Assembly (NCBI GenBank): GCA_036897625.1
Contig: JAYMTA010000443.1
Location: 1-28,672, forward strand
Length of the DNA: 28,672 nucleotides
Direction of reading: 5' to 3'
Origin: Pelargonium cotyledonis
Lineage: Eukaryota > Streptophyta > Magnoliopsida > Geraniales > Geraniaceae
The first letter of the stretch is position 1. Each line of letters begins with the position of its first letter. The notes beneath the pieces were generated by a model, which did not search any database, was not told the DNA's origin, and saw only the letters and a program-made list of their open reading frames with translations. Below, piece by piece: positions 10,880-19,493 of the stretch. The translations under genes and the position numbers were made by a program.

Positions 10880-12110
10880 GTGACAAAATGCAAACTTTAT
10901 TTATTAAGCATCAAACAATAATGAATTCAAGATTACATCTAGACCATACATTTGCAACCCAACCACTCACCTATGCGTGACAAAGTAGGATAGGACCTAG
11001 CGAATGGCCCACCTGATTCACGAGCTTATTAACAAAACAAAACTCGAGTTTCTTAAAACATTCTAACAAGACATTTGTATTTGAAATAATAAGACTAAAG
11101 ATACTGTTTTCATCCCTACTAATATGAATATGACTTTAATCAACTACAAGGCATATGGTTTCATAACAATGTTTCTTACCACCCCTGTCCACAAGCTATG
11201 AGGGGGCTTCTCAGATGGTCATTCTCCAATGACTTGCGACTATATTTTTCCTGCTCTAATCAGCTATGCCTCCACCTGATGCGTCACAAAGTATCTAACA
11301 TTCTAACCACACCAAAATTTTTGGTTGGCTCGAACAAGGCACCATTAATATTTACTTTCGGGCTAACAAGACAAGGATAACACCATGTAGCCAGGCTCAT
11401 TTGCCTTGTTGTGCTTCTTACCACCACGCTAGACAACTCTAAACTTGCTTCCTCGTTCCCCTACAACCACAACTTCTTGTTGCTCAAGCGAATTTCTCAC
11501 ATTTCAAAGACCAAATATGATATGTAATGTAGACACGATTATTATGTGCTTATGAAAATTGTCAACTGAAAATTAGTCTCACAGCGACCCCACCTCCCTT
11601 ATGAAACTTGTTAGACCTAACCACTACTAACACCCTCACTCCAAATCATAGATGAGCGACCCGGGTATGCTCGACAAACTCTCCTTTTTTCATACGTCTC
11701 GAGCTTATCAGGGTCACCTCCATTCGCCTATAAACCAAGTTACTGTAAGAACTCTTTCACTATGTCTTCTATAAGAAACGCTTTATATATATTTTGTTGC
11801 ACCATATCCAAATTGCGCCCAATTAAGAGCAATAAATACTCACTATTAACCGAGTATAACCTTTTATTCTTAGGAGTCCTTCATCTAAAGCCCGACATTC
11901 ATAATAACATCTGGAGAAGCCTCAGAAAAATACGACCCGGTCTTTTGAACATTCCTACCCTTGCTAGTTGCCACCACCAAGCTAAAAATCCAAAACCTGT
12001 GACGAAGCCATCTCTTCTTCAATACCCCTTGCAAACCTAAACCGACGAGTTTGAGTAATCACCCACCTCACTTCTCGGGCCCCTCTCCACACTGAACTCG
12101 ATCTAAGGAG
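10880..12110 (-). mobile_element. Degraded non-LTR retrotransposon (LINE), RNase H end
   Basis: The minus strand retains pieces of a plant-LINE RNase H domain interrupted by many stops and frameshifts. Near 11350 it reads KVNINGALFEPT, resembling the K.N.DGA..D motif. Near 11020 it reads FVNKLVNQVGHSLG, resembling the terminal helix (NQVAHSLA). The DNA beyond 11400 has similar base composition and coding-like texture and may be the adjacent zinc-knuckle or RT tail, but I could not translate it convincingly. Its 3' end would face leftward near 10890-10910, where the minus strand has AATAAATAAAG. The element lies between two divergent genes. Confidence 0.55.
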
Positions 12111-12693
12111 ATCATGCGCCCCAAATGCTTTAATCCAAACTCAATTTAACTTTTACACAAAATTTAATTTCACTCAATAAAATTAATATTACCTAAATCG
12201 ACCATTAGTAAAGTAAAACATATGGCATCCGAGTACCACCTAAAATATAGCAAAATCAAGAGCAGACTCAAACTCGTAAGAGATCATAGCGATCAACACA
12301 CAAAATAACAATCATTGATATGAATTTTGCAGTGTTTTGTTTTACTTTATTTTTGAAATGGTCACACTTGTTTTATTTGTTTCCGATTAACTCATAATTA
12401 AATTAGGTTAAAAATGTAAAAAGAAAATTAACAGAGTTCAGATCTGGACCGAATCCAGATATGAAACGAAAGAACCTTTACGTGACAATAAACAAGTAAA
12501 ATAACGAGAACCGACGGTGACAACCACCTCCAAATTCCAAACCGCCCTTCAATCTCCAGTCTCCACTTTCTCTTCTTCGTTAAACAATTCCTGTAACTCG
12601 ACATACAAAAAGCGATTGCTCCGTTAAAGGCCCCATAGTTCTGAGAAGCTTCTTTCAGATAGATAGAGCCACTGTTTTGTCCATCCCATTACA

Positions 12694-15600
12694 ATGGCGG
12701 GAATTGCTATAGTCTTAGATCTGTTGAGGAAAAACCCAAACTTGTATTCAACCCACTCTTCTTCCGTGTTCTCCGCCACCGCCGCCGCCTCCTCTGCCGC
12801 CGCTTCCGTCGCTGCCGCCTCTCCTTTCGCCTCTAGGTTTTTGTTTGGGTATCTTTCTCTACACCTCTTCCCATCGTATATGATGATATTTAGTTTCTGT
12901 TTAGTGTTGGGCACATGCGAGATTGTCCTAATTTGGCATGCCTGCTGGGGATTTTTTTTGATTGTATTGCTCTGTTCAATATTAATCAACTGTCAATTAT
13001 GGGTGACAATTGAATGTATAAAAAGTTCAAGTATTTGGCAAAGTTGATTAGCTGCCATATTTGTTTATGCACTGTGCTAGAGTAATTAAGTTGAGTGGAA
13101 TAAGAATAAATACACATAATTGGTCCTATGCAAACAGTTTTGCACTTTTGGGACAAAGTTTTGATATATTGAGCTAGTGGTACAAAACTCTTAGTTACAT
13201 TTAGTTTAAGGTAATAGTGTTAGGACTTGGATATTGCATGTTTCTTAGTTTAATTGTTTTATTAATTTTCATTTGGAAGTGAATTGGAGATTGGCAATGC
13301 ATGACTTGGGAAGTTGGGATAGCCTCTAATCTTTGAAGACCATTCGTTATGTTAATTGGCTAGTTGGGAGAAAAAATGGTTTAGAAAATAGAATACATAG
13401 ATGAAAATAATGAATAGCTTCCTCCGAGACTTTTCTCATCACAATGGATTCACTTAGTCCGATTCATTAGTAACCCTCAATGAACTCAAACCATTTGAAG
13501 TAAAGAACTTATTACATATGTTACTCCTTATTTGGTTTCCAAATGTTTTCAATCAAATGGAAGGTGCATGAACTATGAAGGAATACTAGGTGTTCAAAGC
13601 TCTGTTAATCCGAAGTTGAATTTAATATACTACTATTTTATGCAAACTCACATCTTAATTGTTGTCTGTTGTACCGTTCCCTCGATTGTTCAAAGTTTTG
13701 TTTCCCAACTAATGGCCTTATTATTGTTTCTCTTTAAATTTCTAACTCGTTATATATCGCCATTTGAGTCATTCCAACAAAAAATTAGCTACCCTTATAC
13801 CATTGAGATCTAGTGAGAGAGGTGACGAAAGTGAGTGTAGGAAACTATCAATTAGAGAACAGTGAAAGGGTTTGTTTTCATTTGTGAATTTGACTCGATT
13901 GCTAATGGACGTACTTATATGTCAAATTGCTATCAACACTGCTGGATACTAATTAGTTTTCCCTGTTGCTGCATTTTGTTATGGTTCCTTGGCTATGTTT
14001 TTGGTTTTCACCATGTAATTGACTAGTGTCTATTTTACAGTAATAGCTGGGTGCCTGTTGCTCATTGTGATGCTGGTGCAGCATTACCAGAAGATTTTAT
14101 TTCTAACATACAAAGTTTATCAGGAAATGTGTTTCAACATGATTCAGTAGAACACACTGCCAAAGAGTACTATTTTGACCTGAAACCTCTGTTCTCAGCT
14201 TTTGAATTGAGAGCTCTTGCCATTACAACCCTGAGGTCATTCCTAATGTTCTATTTACCTCTCTTGGAGCCTCAAACAAACCTAGAGGACGATGATGACG
14301 AGGACTTCCTCAAGGATGACACTCCAGAAGAAAAAGTTGATTTGGTAGTTCCCTTTAGAAAGTCTGTGAAGCAAATTATTCGTGAGGTAAGGATGTACTT
14401 TAATCCAATCTTGATTTTATATATTCGACATCATGGTTTTTTAAACTGATTACCTTTCAAATGCGTACTTATTGTTACTCCCTGTGATGTGATTTTCGCA
14501 CTATCACCACATTTTGGTAAGGATTTAGCGTGACTAGTGTGAAGTAATATTATTATTTTATTTTCTTAATTGAAAAGCCCAGAGAGGAATTGCAATATTT
14601 TGTTATAGGATAATACTCAATTCTTTCAATGATGGAATCAAAGATTGTGATAGGATGCTGTAGATTTGTTATTGGCAATTGGGATTTATTATTGCTCTTT
14701 TATCTTATGCGCACATGCTTTTATATGTGACTGTTACTGGGAAAAGCGAAGAGAATAGATTGAGATACCATGACTGTCAGGCAGCTGAGATCATTTTGTA
14801 ATAAGCTGAACTTCGCAGTTAAGGTATCAAATCTGTTATCTGTAGATCCCCAAGGTGAACTCGCGAGTAAACCATATGATTATTCAAGTGATCATGCGCT
14901 TTCTATAATATAAATTCATGTGTAAATAACATTTTCCATGGTGTACATGTAATTAATTGAATTTTAAATGGACAAAAGTGGCATCCTAGTAAGTAGTAAC
15001 TAGTAACTTAAGGCAATCATTTTTTTCTTTCTGATATGGAATGAAGAAACTGATGTATATATACGTGTGTGTGTGTAATTAAAGTTTCCCTTTCACAAGA
15101 AGTTATTATTTGTCTTTAGATATTTACTTTTAGTTGGTGTTTGATCCTAGGATGTGGGAGATGTCCCCTTGTCAATTTTTTTAAATGCAAAAACTGATAT
15201 CTTATTAGTCCAAATCAGACGATAACAAGGAAGAAATAATACTGGGAGATTGTAGACCAACCCACCCGACTAAGCTTAACAAAGAGATTGAGGGCCTAGC
15301 TAACACATGAGCCACCTGGTTCGTAGACATACACGCTAATACAAAATCAATACTACCCGACTGAGCCACACTGGCTAAAGTATTCTGAATAATCAAGCCA
15401 AAGATATTGATTCAGTAATGAACCGATGTGCCATCTTAAAATGGTGGGGCTTCAGAAGTTAAAAGAAGTATTGATTACTGTCACAATTTTATAGGTTCGC
15501 CTTTAGGAGAAAAATACACCATGTTTGTAACTTGTGGCTGATTGCTTTTACTTTTTTTTTTGTCCTTTTATGAGCTTTGGGTTCTAGTATAAAACTCAGC

Positions 15601-16574
15601 TGGTTTATATGTTTTAAGTTTTTAAATATTCATTTATGTAAATTGCGTGTATGTTGTGCCATTTTGCAACTGTTAAAGATCTGGTTAATATGTTAACTGA
15701 ATCGTGTTCTATGTACTACCTCAGACTAGCGTTGTAACTACAAGACGGGTTCTAGAAAGAATGGCCGTACATTATGTTTCACAGCGCATGGCATGGAAAC
15801 TTCTTAAAGGTACTTTTCTTTTATTAAGTTCCAAATCATGTGACTCAGAGAAACTTGTGAAGATGCTAGATTTGATAAACAATCTATATTTGGAATTTCA
15901 TTAGATTTAACAAGCAACTGATGGATCTCATCAATATGTACAGATATTCCAAAGTCTGCTATGCGCAAGGCTGCTAGAGGGATGCCTACTTTGGTTTACT
16001 TCTTCAGAGTTGGGAGAACGACTTTCAGAGGTTGAAACATTCATACACGCTTTTGTTCTTCTCATTTAGTGTAACGGGCCACTTGAGAGCCCCGTCTCAC
16101 AATTCTGGTTTTTGTCTTTAAATGTTGGAGCAGGACACTTACTTGGAGTTGCAGCATCATGGATTGTACAAGTAGGCATTGAAGTGTACCAATTCTTGTC
16201 TGGTAAATTTCAGTCTAAAGAAGAGAGTGAGGAGATTGACAGTGCAGAACAGGTTAAATTGCTTCAAAAGAAGGTATCATGCGCTACTGTGAGGTGTGGA
16301 TCATCGCTTGTGTTTGCTTCCATAGGTGCAGGGATTGGTGCCGTCCTCTTCCGCCCTTCACTAGGTCAATGGATTGGTAAGTGGATTACATGCTTGTATT
16401 AATTAGACCTTTTCAGATCATAATTTGATTTTCTAAGAATAACATTTCAGTTTTGTTAAGGATTTTTGCTTTTGTTTTACAAGTCAATTTTTCTGTGCAG
16501 GCTGTGCTGTTGGGGATTTGGGAGGTCCGATTATTGTAGCATATTGTCTGGAAAAGGCTCATTGGAACTTTTAG
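12694..16574 (+). CDS. Uncharacterised plant membrane protein, glycine-rich C terminus
   Basis: Six exons join cleanly with GT-AG junctions: 12694-12848, 14041-14386, 15725-15809, 15944-16030, 16134-16376 and 16501-16574. The product is 329 aa. The N terminus (1 to ~50) is Ala/Ser-rich with few acids and could be an organelle-targeting signal. Hydrophobic segments lie at about 108-127, 226-247, 275-297 and 300-321. An acidic stretch (134-148) follows the first. The middle contains the motif-like RMAVHYVSQRMAWKLL and RGMPTLVYFFRVGRTTFRGH. The C terminus is a small-residue helix region (GAGIGAVLFRPSLGQWIGCA, then GDLGGP). It looks like a conserved plant-specific family, but I cannot name it or assign a role. 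The long introns 1 and 2 (1192 and 1338 bp) hold no gene, only a LINE relic in intron 2. Confidence 0.88.
15175..15412 (-). mobile_element. 5'-truncated LINE fragment in intron 2 of the membrane-protein gene
   Basis: The minus strand has an open frame from 15396 to 15205 ending in STNQVAHVLARPSISLLSLV followed by GWVG. This is the end of the RNase H domain found at the C terminus of plant LINE polyproteins (pattern NQVAH.LAR). Beyond the stop the minus strand ends in an A-rich tract, seen as TTTTTTT at 15175-15182 on the plus strand, as expected for a LINE 3' tail. It is antisense to the host gene. It resembles the decayed relic near 10930-11080 and retains a longer open frame, so it is probably younger. 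Confidence 0.65.
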
Positions 16575-17014
16575 CGCACCGGGTTCAAATTCTGACATTT
16601 CCCACCTCAAACTTCAGCTGATGCTCTCTGGATCTTAGTCGCAGTGGTTAGAGTTTTCTGACATTTTCCTCAAAACTGAACTGATATGCTTAGCGATTTT
16701 TTAGCAAAAGTGATGGAAAATATGAAGGGCGCTTGTCGTGCCTGCATGTTTGCCTCTAATAACATATTAAAGCAGAAGTCATTGTCATCAATCAAATGAC
16801 TAAAACAATGATTTTTTGAAAGTCCAGATTAGCAGGGACGAGGATATGCTTAACACATAACATACTAATCAATTGAGCACTAATGTAATGTACTTAAAGT
16901 TGAAATCACTTGTTAAAAATGTCTAGAAAATGAAAATTATGTGATGGTATTTAAACAAAAATTAGGCTACAAATTGTTTGTCCCAAATTGGTAACCGCTT
17001 ATATATGATGTAAA
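16575..17014. other. Convergent 3' region between membrane-protein and LEA genes
   Basis: This 440-bp stretch holds the 3'UTRs of two genes that point towards each other. It contains an imperfect duplication (16591-16624 and 16657-16690, both beginning TCTGACATTT) and one copy of a 51-bp repeat at 16724-16774. No further coding region is visible. Confidence 0.6.
16724..16774. repeat. 51-bp direct repeat, copy 1 (downstream of LEA gene)
   Basis: The segment beginning GAAGGGCGCTTGTCG and ending ATATTAAAGCA matches 17397-17447 at 46 of 51 positions without gaps. The two copies are in the same orientation, 673 bp apart, and bracket the group-6 LEA gene. Confidence 0.85.
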
Positions 17015-17290
17015 TTATGATACATTGCGTAAACGATTTGCCTCGTGAATGACTCCAGCTTGGGGGATCGTGAGGCCACTTCCGGTGAGGGTAGGGCCGT
17101 CTGTGCCACCCGCTCCATGCTTAGCCAGAGGCTCCATGTGTCCTTCAGTGCCATATGCATTGCGCTTATACTCTTCCAAATCGTTGTACTTCACGTATGG
17201 ACTGCTTTCGACGGGAAGCCCTTTCAACATTTCTGTTTTCTTCTCTTCCTCCTTACTCATATGTTGCTTATTTTGCATTTGGCTCGCCAT
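17015..17290 (-). CDS. Group-6 LEA protein (LEA18 type)
   Basis: This small hydrophilic protein of 91 aa is encoded by one exon. Group-6 LEA proteins are disordered and accumulate in maturing seeds or under water stress, where they are thought to protect other macromolecules. The family pattern is visible: GLPVESSPYVKYNDLEEYKR at residues 24-43, then AYGTEGH at 45-51, then GAGGTDGPTLTGSG at 59-72. Residues 10-22 are Lys/Glu-rich, and there is no signal peptide or membrane segment. From memory At2g23110 and At2g23120 are Arabidopsis members. The ATG at 17290 is the only upstream start in frame. A candidate ABRE core lies about 80 bases upstream, which fits ABA regulation. The C-terminal tail after residue 72 (IPQAGVIHEANRLRNVS) is less familiar. 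Confidence 0.87.
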   Translation of the reverse strand: MASQMQNKQHMSKEEEKKTEMLKGLPVESSPYVKYNDLEEYKRNAYGTEGHMEPLAKHGAGGTDGPTLTGSGLTIPQAGVIHEANRLRNVS

Positions 17291-17367
17291 TTTTCAAGCC
17301 TGAAAAAAATATTTTGCAAGGACTAATGGAGTTACATTAATAGTGCTTGTCCGCTTTCTATTATTTG

Positions 17368-17372
17368 CACGT
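17368..17372 (-). promoter_or_regulatory. Candidate ABRE core ACGTG upstream of LEA gene
   Basis: The minus strand reads AAACGTGC about 80 bases upstream of the LEA start codon. ACGTG is the core of ABA-response elements bound by bZIP factors, and LEA genes are usual targets. A single short core of this kind occurs by chance often, so this is suggestive only. Confidence 0.35.
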
Positions 17373-17396
17373 TTCGATAATTACCATTGAGGATTT

Positions 17397-17447
17397 GAAG
17401 GGCTCTTGTCTTGCCAACATGTTTGCCTCTAATAACACATTAAAGCA
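17397..17447. repeat. 51-bp direct repeat, copy 2 (LEA promoter)
   Basis: This is the second copy of the repeat at 16724-16774, with five substitutions. It lies 107-157 bases upstream of the LEA start codon, within its likely promoter, just beyond the ABRE-like core. Confidence 0.85.
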
Positions 17448-18087
17448 TGTATATACACAGAATGTAACATATTTAGCAAGTTAGCTAAATTTAGAAGCAA
17501 GTACTGAACTACATATATCATATGAAGTTAACAATTGTGATACATAAAAGTATTTTCTCTCATATTTATTCCAATATGGGACACTCTTATTTCACCCACT
17601 TCAATACTCTTTCTCATGTGCAACACACACCCCATCGAGGATCGGTTTTGAGGTATTTTCTAAAGGGAAATTACACGTATATATCTTGTACTTTACACAT
17701 TTTGCACATGGATACTCTAAACTTTTTTCCGTTACTTGTGACTACCTTGAAATTTCCAGACTTCAATATTTAGGAATCTAGAAAGAATAACTCAACCCAA
17801 ATTCAAACCTAACAAAATCCTTACCCACAAGCATAGTTTCAACTAAACAATAACCCAAATCAGACGATTTTCAGTAGTAAAATCCCAACTCACAAACCTA
17901 AAAATTGGCTCTGAAAAGTTCAAGATAAGTACGTACAACGTGTGATATCCATGTGCAAAATGTGTCAATTACAATATAATTATGTCTAATTTCCCAATTT
18001 TTCTAATGCTTCTACACCTTCAATAGCTGAGAAATGAATAAAATTCAGTGTATTTCTTCAAATAGAAAGAGAAATGAGGACCTTGGG
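17448..18087. other. AT-rich spacer beyond the LEA promoter
   Basis: No coding region, RNA gene or recognisable element is visible. Nearby phrases recur (ATGTGCAAAATGTGTCAATTA near 17950 resembles the reverse complement of TTGTACTTTACACATTTTGCACATGG near 17686). This suggests a loose inverted-repeat relic of a few hundred bases, possibly a decayed MITE-like element. Confidence 0.35.
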
Positions 18088-18204
18088 CAATACTGTTGTG
18101 CCATTTTCAGGGCAAGCCCATACAGAACAATGAAGCATCAACCATTATCCACACCACAAACTAACAAACCAACCTTTTGGATCTCCAGGGAAGAAAGAAA
18201 CAAG
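18088..18204. repeat. Local duplication, copy A
   Basis: The segment CAATACTGTTGTGCCATTTTC through ACAAACTAACAAACCAACC (core 18088-18174) is repeated at 19045-19133. Weaker similarity continues through a CTCC.GG.AA.AAAGAAA.A stretch. Both copies are in the same orientation, about 957 bp apart, and are non-coding as far as I can see. Confidence 0.75.
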
Positions 18205-18223
18205 GGTTAAATGTATAAACTTG

Positions 18224-18295
18224 GGGTTTTCAGATTTGCAAGTGAAACTCCATGCTACTGAGCTTCACATGACAACTCTGTTTCTGCAATCGAGC
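18224..18295. repeat. Copy of MCD1/tRNA-Trp intergenic sequence
   Basis: The sequence GGGTTTTCAGATTTGCAAGTG..CTCCATGCTACTGAGC..AACTCTGTTTCTGCAATCGAGC parallels 25085-25154, which lies between the MCD1 start codon and the intact tRNA-Trp. Differences are scattered substitutions and small indels. A tRNA-Trp-like sequence follows on the same side in both places, so the flank and tRNA were copied as one block. Confidence 0.8.
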
Positions 18296-18337
18296 GATGT
18301 ATAAATACAATTTTAAATTGCACCAATCTCAGCAAGA

Positions 18338-18411
18338 GGATCTGTGGCGCAATGGTAGCTCACTTCTGACTCCAGATCAGAAGGTTGTGTGTTCGATTCG
18401 CGTCAGGTTCA
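18338..18411 (+). tRNA. tRNA-Trp(CCA)-like copy, probable pseudogene
   Basis: The sequence begins GGATCTGTGGCGCAATGGTA and retains the acceptor stem (GGATCTG with CAGGTTC), the anticodon stem-loop CTGACTCCAGATCAG with anticodon CCA, and a T-arm that still pairs using G-T wobbles (GTGTG/CGCGT). The 3' side of the D-stem is altered from GCGC to GCTC, and two extra bases lie between the D-arm and the anticodon arm, making 74 rather than 72 bases. A TATA-like TATAAATA lies about 35 bases upstream, and a T-run terminator follows at 18413-18419. The altered D-arm suggests a decayed gene, although the promoter and terminator look usable. Confidence 0.7.
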
Positions 18412-19044
18412 ATTTTTTTATTTATTTTAAATTCCTTGATCTTGAAAAGTTCCAAGAATCTGTTTTTTTTTTCCTTGCAATTTTGCATAAATTGAGGGTT
18501 GTTTAGCCCTTGTTGAAGAACATAATCCAGAATTTCATGATTAATAAAGCACTTAGACAGCGTTTGGACTAAAATTTTATGAATGCGAATGTGGGTTTAT
18601 GACCCGAAAAAGCTATTGTTTTTATTGAGAAATTTACTTTTCCGATTCCAACCCAAAATTTTCTCAAAATAGATCCTACTTGGAAGATGATCGGATAGGA
18701 TCTCAGTCCCATGGGTCCGGGTCCAAATTGCCTGCTCCAAAGAGTCACAACCCCTGAGATGAATATAAAAGAGTTTTAACAGTAGTTGATTAAGGTGGTT
18801 GATGTTCTGTTCCCATCCCTTTTCTTAGTACTTGCCATAATACCAAAATTACAAAGCCACCATCAGTAACAGTTGTCTTCAAGGCCACAATTACAGTTCC
18901 AAATTTTAAACAGGACTATGGATCAAAGCAAAACAACAGTAAACTGTACAAAAAAAACAAAAAAAAAACTACTCATCTCATACCCAAGAAAATCTGAGCA
19001 ACACCTTCACCAGCTAACAAATCAATGAAACAGAAACACAAGAC
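18412..19044. other. Spacer between tRNA-like copy and second local duplicate
   Basis: The sequence is AT-rich with poly-A stretches near 18945-18968, and no gene is visible. Confidence 0.5.
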
Positions 19045-19168
19045 CAATTCTGTTGTGTCACTTTCAGGGTAAAACCATACAAAACAACGAACCACCATAT
19101 CCATTATCCACCGCACAAACCAACAAACCAACCACCTCTTGATCAATCTCCCGGAAACAAAGAAAACA
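19045..19168. repeat. Local duplication, copy C
   Basis: The core 19045-19133 parallels 18088-18174, starting CAATTCTGTTGTGTCACTTTC and ending ACAAACCAACAAACCAACC. It lies about 325 bp upstream of the PMI1 start codon. A minus-strand open frame across it is not supported as a gene. Confidence 0.75.
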
Positions 19169-19273
19169 GTAACAAAAAGTGAAGAACACAACACATCACA
19201 CCAGAACAAATAGTAAATACACCATGCATGGGACCATTAAGTTTCAGTCATTTTCAGGCCAACCATCCTCTTT

Positions 19274-19367
19274 TATCCTTCACACATCTGGCCCATACAA
19301 ATTTCTGGCCTCTCCGGACGCCACCGTTTTTTCCCCTATCCTTCACACATTTGGTCCATACATTTGA
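19274..19367. repeat. 31-bp direct repeat in the PMI1 upstream region
   Basis: TATCCTTCACACATCTGGCC..CATAC at 19274-19304 recurs as TATCCTTCACACATTTGGTC..CATAC at 19337-19367, 63 bp apart. The first 26 positions differ at only two places. Both lie 127-220 bases upstream of the PMI1 ATG, in its proximal promoter or 5'UTR. Confidence 0.8.
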
Positions 19368-19493
19368 ATTCCAAGAAACTCTCACATTTGTCATCTTTTA
19401 TGGCACCATCTCTACCTCACAAACTTCTCTTCTTTTCAATTTTCAACACTCCTTAACTCCTTATCTCCTAACATCACACCACTTGCTTCAACA

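Noticed and set aside
14051..14449. Independent 132-residue gene starting at 14051
   Set aside because: The apparent start is GTG inside exon 2 of the membrane-protein gene, and both ends are bounded by splice sites.
18973..19209. 78-residue minus-strand open frame rich in Trp/Val/Cys
   Set aside because: It overlaps the duplicated non-coding block. Copy A of that block does not preserve a matching frame.
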